Source: Tolypothrix sp. PCC 7712 (GTDB lineage: Bacteria; Cyanobacteriota; Cyanobacteriia; Cyanobacteriales; Nostocaceae). From it: a stretch of 64,000 nucleotides of DNA. How positions within the stretch are numbered: the stretch's first letter is position 1; each line of letters begins with the position of its first letter. A program made the translations under genes and the position numbers. The DNA lies in assembly GCF_025860405.1 (NCBI RefSeq), contig NZ_CP063785.1, positions 4,650,001-4,714,000 on the forward strand, given 5' to 3'. The notes beneath the pieces are model-generated. The model saw nothing but the letters and a program-made list of their open reading frames with translations. It did no database searches and was not told the DNA's origin. Positions 45,359 through 54,800 of the stretch are shown here, one piece after another.

Positions 45359-46855
45359 ATGACTACCCAACTCACACCTCCCCAGTCACAAACCACAATT
45401 CGCACCTACCAAAATTTCATCAATGGTAAATATATTTCGCCCTTATCTGGTGTTAACTACGAACGAAAAAGCCCGTTAACTGGTGAAACTATCGTTCAAA
45501 TTCCTTGGAGTAATCAAGCTGATACTGATGTTGCCATTCAAGCTGCAAGACAAGTATTTGATGATGGTACATGGTCAACATCCCACGCTCGCGTGCGTCA
45601 TGATATTCTAAGAAAAACTGCCGAATTATTAACAACAAAAACCTCAGAAATAGCTGCAGTTATTTGTCAAGAAGTAGGTAGACCAATAGGAATGTGTATT
45701 GGTGAAGTGCAAATGACAGCACAAGTATTTGACTACTTTGCGGCTTTAACACTGAACCTACAAGGAGAATCTACTACTCAATACGATCGCAATGCTATTG
45801 GTTTAACAGTACATGAGCCTGTGGGTGTTGTGGGCATTATCACCCCGTGGAACTTCCCCCTACTATTGGTGGCGTGGAAAATTGCACCTGCGATCGCAGC
45901 TGGTTGCACAATGGTAGTTAAACCTAGCGAATTTACTCCCTCCACCGCCTTTATGCTGGCGGAAATTCTCAGCGAGGCTGGTTTACCTGATGGTGTCATT
46001 AATATTGTCACAGGTGACGGCCCAGTGGTCGGAGAACATTTAGTTGAATCACCCTTAGTTGATAAAATCGCCTTTACAGGTTCCACTGCTGTTGGTAGAC
46101 GCATCATGGCTAAAGGCGCACCCACCCTGAAACGAATGAGTTTAGAGTTAGGCGGTAAAAGTCCTAATATAGTCTTTGGTGATGCAGATTTATCTCAAGC
46201 AATTCCCGGGGCATTATTTGGCATCTATATTAATAGTGGTCAAGTCTGCCAAGCAGGTTCTCGATTGTTATTGCATGAGTCCATTAAAGATGTATTTATT
46301 GAGCAATTTCTTGCCGCTACCCAAACTTTTCAAATAGGCAACCCCACAGATAATACAACGATGATGGGGCCAGTGATTAACGAAATCCAGTTTGAACGCA
46401 TTCAAAACTATATTCAACTGGGGGAAAAAGAAGGTGCAAAACTCTTAATTGGTGGTAGCGGACGTTATCTTGTACCTGGATTTGAGCAAGGTTTATTTAT
46501 TAAACCCACCGTTTTTGATCATGTTACCAATGAAATGGCGATCGCTCAAGAAGAAATCTTTGGCCCGGTGCTGTCAATTATGACATTTAAAGATAAAGCG
46601 GAAGCATTACAAATCGCCAATCAAACCATGTACGGTTTAACAGCAGCCATCTGGACTAAAAATCTCGATACCGCCTTCAAAATGGCTAAAGGAATTCGTG
46701 CTGGTACAGTTTGGGTGAACTCTTATCATACTTCTGGCTTAGAACCAACTATGCCTTATGGTGGTTACAAACAAAGCGGAATTGGTCGCGAAGTAGGCAA
46801 GAATGGTTTAGAAGAGTATTTAGAAACAAAAGCCATTCACATCAAATTAGCTTAA
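45359..46855 (+). CDS. NAD(P)-dependent aldehyde dehydrogenase
   Basis: 498 residues of the aldehyde dehydrogenase superfamily at the usual length. Conserved parts: ITPWNFPLLLVAWKIAPAIAAGCTMVVKPSE (substrate tunnel and cofactor), FTGSTAVGRRIM (NAD binding), LELGGKSPNIVF (catalytic Glu), NSGQVCQAGSRLLLH (catalytic Cys), EEIFGPVLSIM and GGYKQSGIGREVG. The closest groups by appearance are broad-range betaine/phenylacetaldehyde-type enzymes. It stands alone between repeats; the substrate is not predictable. Confidence 0.95.
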   Translation: MTTQLTPPQSQTTIRTYQNFINGKYISPLSGVNYERKSPLTGETIVQIPWSNQADTDVAIQAARQVFDDGTWSTSHARVRHDILRKTAELLTTKTSEIAAVICQEVGRPIGMCIGEVQMTAQVFDYFAALTLNLQGESTTQYDRNAIGLTVHEPVGVVGIITPWNFPLLLVAWKIAPAIAAGCTMVVKPSEFTPSTAFMLAEILSEAGLPDGVINIVTGDGPVVGEHLVESPLVDKIAFTGSTAVGRRIMAKGAPTLKRMSLELGGKSPNIVFGDADLSQAIPGALFGIYINSGQVCQAGSRLLLHESIKDVFIEQFLAATQTFQIGNPTDNTTMMGPVINEIQFERIQNYIQLGEKEGAKLLIGGSGRYLVPGFEQGLFIKPTVFDHVTNEMAIAQEEIFGPVLSIMTFKDKAEALQIANQTMYGLTAAIWTKNLDTAFKMAKGIRAGTVWVNSYHTSGLEPTMPYGGYKQSGIGREVGKNGLEEYLETKAIHIKLA

Positions 46856-46904
46856 TTCGTAATTCTCGCTTCTAGTCAAGGGTGCGTTAGGCTAAAGACA
46901 TCAC

Positions 46905-47014
46905 AATACTTGTCGGTTAAGGGGAAAAAGGGGAATGGGAAAAGGGAAATAAAAAACCTTTAACCTTTTCCCCAAAACCAATTTTGAGTTCAAAACACTT
47001 AACCGAGTAGTATT
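46905..47014. mobile_element. AATACTGCTCGGTTAAGG palindromic element, copy B (inverted)
   Basis: 110 bases between AATACTTGTCGGTTAAGG and CTTAACCGAGTAGTATT, the reverse orientation of the copies at 31849, 50658 and 52416. The right end sits just before the esterase start. Confidence 0.8.
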
Positions 47015-47042
47015 GCAAGTCATAACGCGCCCTCTTTTGATC

Positions 47043-48248
47043 ATGATGTTCTCTACATATCAAATAATTTTACCTTGGCTGGCAATAATACTGAGTGTTA
47101 CCAGTTTATTTCTCAGTTCTTGGATTATAATTCCGGCTCCGAATCGTTTGTTGCAGCCTTTAGGAGTAGGAGCGCCAGAAGTTAGCCCTTGGTTATTTAT
47201 CTTGAATATCATCTCTTTGGTAACAGCTATTTTATGTATTTATCAACCGCAAATACAAATTACTACTTGCATTTTGAGCTTAATTGGATTACTGCTGTGT
47301 ACTTCAGTTTTAAGCAAAATTGTACCAACTCAAATGCAAATGTCGGCAGCAATCCAACAAGAATTAGGCGAGAATTATTTAGCACAAATCCCACCTCAAA
47401 TAAGTGCTAAAATGCAACCTCAACCCTTCTCGTTAGTGAACAGCTTCCGAGGTATTACCCTAGAAAAAATCCGTCACAGAAAAGATATTTTATTCGCTAC
47501 ACCTGGGGGAGTTCCTTTAAAAATGGAAGTTTACCAACCAGAAGAAATAGGAAAATATCCAGCATTAGTAGTAATTTATGGTGGAGCTTGGCAAAATGGT
47601 AATCCTCACGCCAATTATAAATTCAATCAATATTTAGCAGCTCGCGGATATACAGTATTTGCCATTGATTACCGACACGCGCCCAAATATCAGTTTCCCG
47701 CACAGTTGGATGATGTGCGTACAGCGCTCAATTTTATTCGCCAACAAGCTGCAGAATATGAAGCTGACCCCGAAAACATGATACTTTTAGGTCGTTCTTC
47801 TGGCGCACATCTCGCCATGTTAGCGGCTTATCAACCAGATGCGCCACAGATTCGTGCTGTAGTAAGTTATTACGGGCCTGTGAACTTAACTGAAGGCTAT
47901 AATGATCCGCCACAACCAGATCCGCTAAATACTCGTGCGATTCTCAAAACTTTTCTTGGTGGTTCCCCGGAAGAATTACCTGATGAGTATAAAATTGCTT
48001 CCCCAATTAATTACGTAACTCGCCCTTTACCACCAACATTATTAATTTACGGTAGTCGCGACCATGTCGTCCAAGCAAAATTTGGTAAGCGAATGTATGA
48101 AACTTTACACAAAGCTGGCGAAACTGCGGTTTTTTTAGAAATACCTTGGGCGGAACACGCTTTTGATGCTGTTTTCAACGGTGTCAGCAATCAATTAGCC
48201 CTATATTACACCGAGAGGTTTTTGGCTTGGGCGTTGTTTAGGCCTTAG
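47043..48248 (+). CDS. Alpha/beta-hydrolase esterase with N-terminal membrane helices
   Basis: About 400 residues from ATG 47043 or 47046; a TTG reading from 47013 begins inside a palindromic element and is rejected. The first 110 residues hold about three hydrophobic helices (such as WLAIILSVTSLFLSSWIII and LVTAILCIYQPQI), so the enzyme is membrane-anchored. The hydrolase has the oxyanion block VVIYGGAWQNGNPHANY, the nucleophile GRSSGAHLAML (Ser in G-x-S-x-G), and later YGSRDHVV with the acid Asp and WAEHAFDAV with the catalytic His. It belongs to the hormone-sensitive lipase/kynurenine formamidase-like esterases. The substrate is unknown. Confidence 0.88.
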   Translation: MMFSTYQIILPWLAIILSVTSLFLSSWIIIPAPNRLLQPLGVGAPEVSPWLFILNIISLVTAILCIYQPQIQITTCILSLIGLLLCTSVLSKIVPTQMQMSAAIQQELGENYLAQIPPQISAKMQPQPFSLVNSFRGITLEKIRHRKDILFATPGGVPLKMEVYQPEEIGKYPALVVIYGGAWQNGNPHANYKFNQYLAARGYTVFAIDYRHAPKYQFPAQLDDVRTALNFIRQQAAEYEADPENMILLGRSSGAHLAMLAAYQPDAPQIRAVVSYYGPVNLTEGYNDPPQPDPLNTRAILKTFLGGSPEELPDEYKIASPINYVTRPLPPTLLIYGSRDHVVQAKFGKRMYETLHKAGETAVFLEIPWAEHAFDAVFNGVSNQLALYYTERFLAWALFRP

Positions 48249-48420
48249 TCTGAATAGAATCTGAGAAGATATCAGATTTTGGCACTAATCCCCCTGATTT
48301 GCGTCTATTATCTTACTCAGCTTAACCTGCATCAGTTTTACTGGTGCGGTAATTTTATGTTTGTATTATATGGAATGTTATAAATTAACCTCAATTTTCA
48401 GCATAAATATTTAGGGAGCA

Positions 48421-50640
48421 ATGGCAATTCAATTGATGTTCAAAAGTATAAAAATTAAAATTATGCTCACTAAATTATTATCCATATTTAGACAATTTCC
48501 TTTATATAATCAGGGTTTACGCTCAATTAAGCACCTTTTCTCCTTACTATTTGCAATATCATTTGCTACAGTCTTACTCTTACATAACCTCATCCCTGCA
48601 ACCGCTCAGGTATCACAAGTACCTGCTACAGAAATTCGCGGGGTTTGGATGACGAATAATGACTTTGAGATTTTGAGCGATCGCGCTAAACTTCAAGAGA
48701 CTATTGGTCAACTCCGCAGCCTGAACTTTAACACCATTTATCCCCTAGTCTGGAATGATGGCTATACCAAATATCCCAGCGCTGTAGCACAACGCGCTGG
48801 TATCCCCTTTTACTTCAAAGGAAAAGAAGGCCAAGACATCATTGCAGACATCGTGGCTCAAGCCCGTCGTCAAGGGGTACTGGCTATACCTTGGTTTGAG
48901 TTTGGCTTTATGGCTCCCCTCACTTCCGAACTCGCATCCAACCATCCCGATTGGCTGACGCAAAAACAGGATGGAACCCAAACTTCTATTAGCGCTGCGG
49001 GTGAAGTGGCTTGGCTGAATCCCTTTCACCCAGAAGTACAAAAGTTTATTACTGACCTCGTCTTAGAAATCATCACTCAATATGACGCTGATGGCATTCA
49101 ATTTGACGACCACATGAGTTTACCGGTTGATTTTGGCTACGACAAGTACACAATTAACCTATATACTCAAGAAACTGGCAGCCCTCCACCACCCAATCCT
49201 CACGCTCAAGCATGGAAGCAATGGCGCACAGATAAAATCACAGCCTTTATGTTCCAGCTCAACCGAGCTGTGAAAGCCAAAAAACCCAATGCGATTTTCT
49301 CTGTATCTCCCAATTACTACGATTTTGCTTACAAATATCAATTGCAAGACTGGCTCACCTGGGTACGCTTGGGTGCGGTAGACGAGTTGATTGTCCAGCT
49401 TTACCGGAGTGATTTGGAAAGTTTTAACAGTAAACTCACCAGCCCAGAACTAATCGAAACCAAACAAATTATACCCACAGGTGTGGGGATCATGACTGGG
49501 TTGAGAAATCGCCCAGTTTCCATCCAACAAATTCAATCCCAAGTGCGGGCGGCTCAACAACAGGGTTTAGGTGTGACTTTCTTCTACTACGAAAGCCTGT
49601 GGGACTATGGACAAGAACCAGCCGCACAGCGCCAAGCTGGATTTCAAGAAGTGTTTGCTAATCCGGCTGTGCGCGATCGCTTCCAATTTACAGCCCGTAA
49701 GCCTAGTTTTAATACTATATCAGTTCCTTTATATGCTAAAGGTTCAGTCGGTCAGCGATCGCGCGGCTATTTTATGGAATTAGCGATCGCAGGTGGTCAG
49801 CCAAAACGGGTTTTATTAGACACAGGCTCGGCTGGGTTAAGAGTTCCAAAAGAATTTTTAGGTAATGCTCCTATCAACAGAACAGGTCAAATTATCAAAG
49901 AAGTTTTAAGTGATGGTACTGTTCTGGAAGGAGAATTAGTTTACACTAATATGCAGCTTGGTCTGCTTTCCACAGACGAACCTGTTCCGGTACAGATTGT
50001 TACCAGCCGTCAATGTCTTCCCCAAAAGCCTAACTGCTCTGCAAAAAGTGGTACACCGTTCTCCGGTATTATTGGTGTCAATTATTCAGAAAAATCACTT
50101 CCTTATAACCCTTTGCGAAAACTACCAGGAAATCTGAGTAATGGCTTGATTATTACTGGTAGCAACAACAAAGCTAGCCTCATTCTGGGTTTAACAGCCA
50201 ATAATCAAAATGGTTTTAAGATGGTTTCCTTAAGCCCACAACCTGCGATTAATGATATACCCGGTAACAGATGGGATTCTGGGCTTAACGGCGTTTGTGT
50301 AACTATCTCTGGTACTTCCTTGAAAAATACCTGTAACGGAAAAATGGTCGTTGATAGTGGAAGCAACAGAGGTCTTACCGAAGTTAAATCTGCTGCTTTA
50401 ATAGGTAAACTCAAACCTGGCAGGTTACGCCCAGAAAATGCACTGAAATTAGGAATCCCTGGAGTTTTTGACTACAGCGTCACACCAGGAAACCGGGATG
50501 GAATTAATGTATGGAACCTTAATGTCTCTGCAAAAGCAGAAAATCCTGTATTGGTAAATAGTGGGATGGGATTTTTTGATAAATACGATGTCCTACTCGA
50601 TCCAGTTAACGGACAACAGGGTTTTCGTAGTCGTACTTGA
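48421..50640 (+). CDS. Secreted GHL10-type glycosidase fused to an aspartic-protease-like domain
   Basis: 739 residues. A signal peptide or anchor lies near 38-64 (SLLFAISFATVLLLHNLIPATAQ). Residues 70-420 are a family 10-like glycosyl hydrolase (GHL10, DUF187): ATEIRGVWMTNNDFEIL, FNTIYPLVWNDG, WFEFGFM, DADGIQFDDHMSLP with acid residues. Residues about 435-735 look like another domain: RVLLDTGSAGLRVPKEFL and later GKMVVDSGSNRGLTEV, two D-T/S-G-S motifs placed as in pepsin-like proteases or DUF3443. The closing part (NSGMGFFDKYDVLLD) also fits the DUF3443 pattern. AGGGAG precedes the ATG closely, so a later ATG at 48436 is possible. Probably acts on periplasmic or extracellular polymers. Confidence 0.82.
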   Translation: MAIQLMFKSIKIKIMLTKLLSIFRQFPLYNQGLRSIKHLFSLLFAISFATVLLLHNLIPATAQVSQVPATEIRGVWMTNNDFEILSDRAKLQETIGQLRSLNFNTIYPLVWNDGYTKYPSAVAQRAGIPFYFKGKEGQDIIADIVAQARRQGVLAIPWFEFGFMAPLTSELASNHPDWLTQKQDGTQTSISAAGEVAWLNPFHPEVQKFITDLVLEIITQYDADGIQFDDHMSLPVDFGYDKYTINLYTQETGSPPPPNPHAQAWKQWRTDKITAFMFQLNRAVKAKKPNAIFSVSPNYYDFAYKYQLQDWLTWVRLGAVDELIVQLYRSDLESFNSKLTSPELIETKQIIPTGVGIMTGLRNRPVSIQQIQSQVRAAQQQGLGVTFFYYESLWDYGQEPAAQRQAGFQEVFANPAVRDRFQFTARKPSFNTISVPLYAKGSVGQRSRGYFMELAIAGGQPKRVLLDTGSAGLRVPKEFLGNAPINRTGQIIKEVLSDGTVLEGELVYTNMQLGLLSTDEPVPVQIVTSRQCLPQKPNCSAKSGTPFSGIIGVNYSEKSLPYNPLRKLPGNLSNGLIITGSNNKASLILGLTANNQNGFKMVSLSPQPAINDIPGNRWDSGLNGVCVTISGTSLKNTCNGKMVVDSGSNRGLTEVKSAALIGKLKPGRLRPENALKLGIPGVFDYSVTPGNRDGINVWNLNVSAKAENPVLVNSGMGFFDKYDVLLDPVNGQQGFRSRT

Positions 50641-50657
50641 CAGACTCTCCATCCAGG

Positions 50658-50766
50658 ATACTGCTCGGTTCAGGATTTTCAACTCGGAATTTGGTTTGGG
50701 GAAAAGGTGCAAGGGTAAGGGTTAAAGGTTTTTTCTTACCCCTTTTGCCCTTCCCCAACAAATATT
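50658..50766. mobile_element. AATACTGCTCGGTTAAGG palindromic element, copy C
   Basis: 109 bases, the most decayed copy: ATACTGCTCGGTTCAGG at the left and CCAACAAATATT at the right. It lies immediately after the fusion gene. Confidence 0.75.
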
Positions 50767-50865
50767 GAGTTCGCTGTTGGTTAAGATGTTTTAAATTTAG
50801 AGGCTCGTGATTCAGTATTGAGGCAGGATTTTCATGATTCTTGCTTGTTCTCTGCTTTATGCTAT

Positions 50866-51420
50866 TTACTTGGCATATAGCCATTTACTAAACAAACGGC
50901 TAACTCTCGGCATCACAACGTAAGTCAACAGTAAAACCATAGTTACGGTGATCACCAGCGAAATCATCAACGGTGGTAAGCCGCGAATCAGGGGGACTAA
51001 GAAAGTATTCAACAAGTTAATCAACACAAATACAGATGCCCAAGTCAGCAATGCCATTTTATAGCGAGGTGGAGTTTTTAATGGTTGACCAGGTAGAGAA
51101 AACCAAGCTTCCAAACCACAAATTTCTTGAACATGAGGTTCAGATTCTACTAAATGTTTGCCTTTCTTTAACCAATATTCGCGATCGCGTGATGTCATCC
51201 AGGCTTTTAAGTTTTCATAGTTGTTAAACCGCAGGATAATTACATATTCTGCTCTTCCACCTGGTTGGGGACGAATCACATTTGTACCCAAGTGACCAAA
51301 ATAGGTTTTGGCAGCACCGATAATTTCTTTCATCCAAATCTCGTAATCTTGTTCGCATCCTGGCTTGACTAGTTGTGAAATGACTACGGTGACAAATTGC
51401 TCTTCTTGTTGTACTTGCAT
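50866..51420 (-). CDS. Antibiotic biosynthesis monooxygenase (ABM) domain protein, membrane-anchored
   Basis: 184 residues. The N-terminal 100 form an ABM-type ferredoxin-like fold: VTVVISQLVKPGCEQDYEIWMKEI, and YVIILRFNNYENLKAWMTSRDREYWL with the WM motif. The C-terminal part has two hydrophobic helices (MALLTWASVFVLINLLNTFL and PLMISLVITVTMVLLLTYVV) with a basic end. Such ABM-transmembrane proteins are common in cyanobacteria and their function is unknown; many lack oxygenase activity. It follows the beta-propeller gene with a 2-base gap, so the two are co-expressed. Confidence 0.87.
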   Translation of the reverse strand: MQVQQEEQFVTVVISQLVKPGCEQDYEIWMKEIIGAAKTYFGHLGTNVIRPQPGGRAEYVIILRFNNYENLKAWMTSRDREYWLKKGKHLVESEPHVQEICGLEAWFSLPGQPLKTPPRYKMALLTWASVFVLINLLNTFLVPLIRGLPPLMISLVITVTMVLLLTYVVMPRVSRLFSKWLYAK

Positions 51421-51422
51421 TT

Positions 51423-52340
51423 TTAACCCAAGGGATAACCAACTTTTCCGACTTCCAAGCGCACAACATTTGCCGATACAACCCCTGTAGGCAGAGGTAA
51501 AAACATTCCACCGTTCATCACCACATAGATGGCGGTGCTGTCGCTTTCCTGTTGACCAAAAGCAACAGCCGTACTACCAATTACCCCCTGTTCAGCTTGA
51601 GCAATGATGGTTGTACTCCCATCTGGTGAAATTCGCACGACGCTGTTGTATATGTGCGTTGCTCCGTAAAGGTTACCTTCTACGTCAAAGGCAAAATCAT
51701 CAAGATTGGTCTGTTGCACAAAGATTTCTGGTTCACCTGGTTGATTTGCAGCAGTAATTGGAATCCGCAACAGCAACATTCTTTCTGTGTTGGAAACATA
51801 GAGGTTATTCCCAAACCGCTTCAAACCATTGGCAGCCGGAAGAATATTTTCAGGGTTGCTGCGAGCTAGCATTGGATGTTCTAGCCAAATTGAGCTGCTA
51901 CGTTGGGCAATATCTACTAACCAAATTGCACCTCGGTAGGAATCGGCAGTTAAATACTGAGTGCCAGAAAGTGGGGTAATGCCGTTGAGAAATATTGCAT
52001 CTGGCATATTTAGCAAGGTTTCTACCTTACCATCTACGGTCACTAATGAGACTATTGGTATAGAATCTGCACTCCATCCGGTTGTGACTAAATCTGCATT
52101 TGTGGTAAAAGCTAGACCACTGACTTTACCTTCAAGGCTAGCATGGATTTGCTGATTGCCATCTGGTGTGATGCGAACAATGGTACCAATTTCGTGATTA
52201 CTTACAAATATTGTGCCATCAGCTGCGATCGCTATATTTTCAAGAAAAGTATTAACAGGAAACGAGGTAATGACTTTGGCTGGCGCTAATTCTATCGGCG
52301 TATCCGCGTAAATAAGGGGTAAACCTGCTGAATTTTCCAT
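51423..52340 (-). CDS. SMP-30/gluconolactonase-like beta-propeller protein
   Basis: 305 residues of repeated four-stranded blades (NTFLENIAIAADGTIFVSNHEIGTIVRITPDG, VSGLAFTTNADLVTTGW, DDFAFDVEGNLYGATHIYNSVVRISPDG), the pattern of SMP-30/gluconolactonase or NHL propellers. The metal Glu and Asn/Asp sites may be in FLENIAI and ADSYRG. No signal peptide is evident. It is coupled to the ABM protein downstream. A lactonase role is possible but not shown. Confidence 0.83.
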   Translation of the reverse strand: MENSAGLPLIYADTPIELAPAKVITSFPVNTFLENIAIAADGTIFVSNHEIGTIVRITPDGNQQIHASLEGKVSGLAFTTNADLVTTGWSADSIPIVSLVTVDGKVETLLNMPDAIFLNGITPLSGTQYLTADSYRGAIWLVDIAQRSSSIWLEHPMLARSNPENILPAANGLKRFGNNLYVSNTERMLLLRIPITAANQPGEPEIFVQQTNLDDFAFDVEGNLYGATHIYNSVVRISPDGSTTIIAQAEQGVIGSTAVAFGQQESDSTAIYVVMNGGMFLPLPTGVVSANVVRLEVGKVGYPLG

Positions 52341-52415
52341 ACTGACCTAAAGATAGGTGGAATTCTCGTAGCCATAGAAATTTTACTTTACAATGGCCTG
52401 TTTACTCCCACTCTC

Positions 52416-52539
52416 AATACTGCTCGGTTAAGGATTTTCAACTCGGAATTTGGTTTGGGGAAAAGGTGAAAGGGTAAGGGTTAAAGGTTTTTTCTTACCC
52501 CTTTTCCCCTTCCCCTTTTGCCCTTAACCAACAAGTATT
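52416..52539. mobile_element. AATACTGCTCGGTTAAGG palindromic element, copy D
   Basis: 124 bases between AATACTGCTCGGTTAAGG and CCCTTAACCAACAAGTATT. A 10-bp direct repeat ACTCCCACTC is seen at 52404-52413 and 52540-52549, which looks like a target-site duplication, with two extra bases on the left. Confidence 0.85.
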
Positions 52540-52581
52540 ACTCCCACTCCCTAAAAATTGCAGAATTTCCACCTGAACAGC

Positions 52582-52617
52582 AAAAATCGGGGCTGAGATT
52601 TACATCTCAGCCCCGAT
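52582..52617 (-). terminator. Rho-independent terminator after ycf35
   Basis: Perfect 14-bp stem ATCGGGGCTGAGAT / ATCTCAGCCCCGAT (52586-52599, 52604-52617) with a 4-base loop, followed on the - strand by five T. It is 68 bases beyond the ycf35 stop. Confidence 0.9.
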
Positions 52618-52684
52618 AAAAAAGCGGGCTAACCGCTAGGAACATGGTTAACCCGTTCAGCTTTGGGAACGCGCAGAGAAATTG

Positions 52685-53035
52685 TTATTGCAATACCAAC
52701 TTCACATTGGCGTTTTGTAGACCGCGCTGTTTTACTTCAGCCAAGGTCTTGTTAACGGCATACTTTTGGTTAATGGAGTTGATTAACTCAGTTTGGTTGT
52801 GCTTCTTAGCAACACCCCACAAGTCAGCGATGAGGTCAAAGGAACCATCACTGTTGCGAGACCAACCTAGGTCATATTCGCCTTCCAGCACAGCAACGAT
52901 GTCGGAACGGACGCGCTGACCGTTATAACCACGAACATCAGCTTCAGTCTTTACGCTGATACCCAGGTCGCGCAAGGATGCTTTGAGGATTTCTGCATCG
53001 GTGATCTTGGTGCGAAGAGTGCTAAAGTGAGACAT
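52685..53035 (-). CDS. ycf35: DUF1257 protein Ycf35
   Basis: 116 residues from ATG 53035, with GGAGGAAA a few bases upstream. A frame open to 53140 adds residues with no support. It begins MSHFSTLRTKITDAEILKASLRDLG and continues VRGYNGQRVRSDIVAVLEGEYDLGWSRNSDG, the typical DUF1257/Ycf35 pattern, found in cyanobacteria and red-algal plastids. The function is not firmly known. It lies 147 bases downstream of ycf46 on the same strand and ends at a strong terminator. Confidence 0.93.
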   Translation of the reverse strand: MSHFSTLRTKITDAEILKASLRDLGISVKTEADVRGYNGQRVRSDIVAVLEGEYDLGWSRNSDGSFDLIADLWGVAKKHNQTELINSINQKYAVNKTLAEVKQRGLQNANVKLVLQ

Positions 53036-53181
53036 TTGGGTTTCCTCCAATAGAGAAGATTGAGAACAACGACAACGGTTTGTTTTTGGGGAAGCCGCAC
53101 TTAAATGAGAAGCGGCTTTTTTTCTATCAACTGCTAGCATTTACTGCTAGCCTTTCCCCCTGGGTTAGCAGGAGAAAGCTT

Positions 53182-54702
53182 TTAGAACTCCATTCGCTGA
53201 TATTCAGCAACGGAGGATGCTGCGGGTCTGGCGCGCTGTCTGGCCCAGTCTCTCAACGCTGTGACCTGTTCTTGCATAGTACGAGACAGCGGCAGGGTTG
53301 CCTTCAGTGCAGCAATAATATCTAGTTGGGTGAACTCGCGTTCTTGGGCAAAAGCTTCGTACATTGCCGCTACAATCGCTTGTTCAATTTCTGCCCCAGA
53401 AAAGCCGTCGGACATCTTAGCTAGTTGTCCTAGATCAAATCTAGTGATGTCTTCACGACGCTTTGTCAGGTGAATATTATATATGTCTTCCCGTTCTTCA
53501 GGTGTGGGCAGATCCACAAAGAAAATTTCATCAAAACGACCTTTTCTTAAGAACTCTCCAGGCAATCTTTCCACTCTGTTAGCGGTTGCCATCACGAACA
53601 CAGGAGATTTCTTTTCTTGCATCCAGGTCAAGAATGAGCCAAAGATCCGGCTAGAAGTACCACCGTCTGAATCACCAGAACCAGCACTACCAGCAAAGGA
53701 TTTATCTAACTCGTCAATGAACAGAATCGTGGGAGAAATTGATTCTGCTGTTTTGAGGGCATTACGCAGGTTGGCTTCACTTCGACCCACCATTGAGCCG
53801 TCGTAAACTCTACCCATATCTAAGCGTAATATTGGTAACCCCCAAAGTCTGGAAGTAGTTTTAGCAATTAACGACTTTCCACAACCAGGAACACCTAGAA
53901 TTAACATCCCTTTAGGTTGAGGTAGACCATACTCTCTAGCTTTTTCTGTGAAAGCATTAGAGCGTTGCTTGAGCCACTTTTTCAACTCTTCTAAGCCACC
54001 TACAGCCTCAATGGTTTCATCTTCCTCGATGTATTCTAATATACCATTGCGCCGAATTAGTTGCTTCTTCTCCGATAAAACTATATCTACTTCATCTTCC
54101 GTCAAACGCCCTGTAGTTACCTGTGCCTTGCGATAGACTTTTTCGGCTTCATCTTTGGTTAAACCCAAGGCGGCTCTAAGAAGCTTTTCTCTCGCCTCTG
54201 TTGTTAGTCTGCGCCCACGATTTTGATCTAAATGGTGAGTTAAAACTTTGTTCAGCTCGGCCATGTCTGGTAATTGGAAGTCGAGAACTACCACTTCTTT
54301 TTCCAGTTCGATAGGCACTTGCTGGACTGGCGACATTAAAATAATGTTTTTCGGTATATTGTGCGCGCCTTTAAAACTTGCGATCGCATCTCTTAACGAT
54401 CTAGTTGTTGCAGGCGCATCTATAAAAGGATGTAAATCTTTAAGAATAAAAATACCAGGTTCTTTATGCCGGATAATCCACTCAATTGCTGCTTCAGGAG
54501 AAACAGTATTATGTTGGGTGACATTCCGGGGTTGACCATACTCCACGATGCCGTGAGTTACTGTCCAAACAAATACTCGGCGTTGAGGCTTTAACAACTG
54601 GGCGATGGTGGAGATTGATTGCTCGGCCCGCTCTTCCTCGGAGGTCACAAGGTAGATTAAAGGGTATTGAGCTTGAATTAGAATATTGAGCTCTTCTTTC
54701 AT
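53182..54702 (-). CDS. ycf46: AAA+ ATPase Ycf46
   Basis: 506 residues. The N-terminal domain (MKEELNILIQAQYPLIYLVTSEEERAEQ) is the Ycf46-specific part. The ATPase has Walker A GVPGCGKSLIAK, Walker B ILFIDELDKS, sensor 1 FVMATANRV and the arginine-finger region RKGRFDEIFFVDLP. This organisation, with an AAA domain after a diverged N-terminal one, matches cyanobacterial Ycf46, which has been linked to photosynthesis under low inorganic carbon in Synechocystis. It lies between a ribbon-helix-helix gene and ycf35. Confidence 0.95.
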   Translation of the reverse strand: MKEELNILIQAQYPLIYLVTSEEERAEQSISTIAQLLKPQRRVFVWTVTHGIVEYGQPRNVTQHNTVSPEAAIEWIIRHKEPGIFILKDLHPFIDAPATTRSLRDAIASFKGAHNIPKNIILMSPVQQVPIELEKEVVVLDFQLPDMAELNKVLTHHLDQNRGRRLTTEAREKLLRAALGLTKDEAEKVYRKAQVTTGRLTEDEVDIVLSEKKQLIRRNGILEYIEEDETIEAVGGLEELKKWLKQRSNAFTEKAREYGLPQPKGMLILGVPGCGKSLIAKTTSRLWGLPILRLDMGRVYDGSMVGRSEANLRNALKTAESISPTILFIDELDKSFAGSAGSGDSDGGTSSRIFGSFLTWMQEKKSPVFVMATANRVERLPGEFLRKGRFDEIFFVDLPTPEEREDIYNIHLTKRREDITRFDLGQLAKMSDGFSGAEIEQAIVAAMYEAFAQEREFTQLDIIAALKATLPLSRTMQEQVTALRDWARQRARPAASSVAEYQRMEF

Positions 54703-54800
54703 ACATCGACCTACTTGAGACCTAAGTACAGTACAGACATCGTTTTTTTGGTGACGACAACCGAAGGAATTATGAATATTCAGTTATTCATAATTCGTAT

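Noticed and set aside
47013..47042. TTG start for the esterase
   Set aside because: It lies in the end of a palindromic element; ATG 47043 is better.
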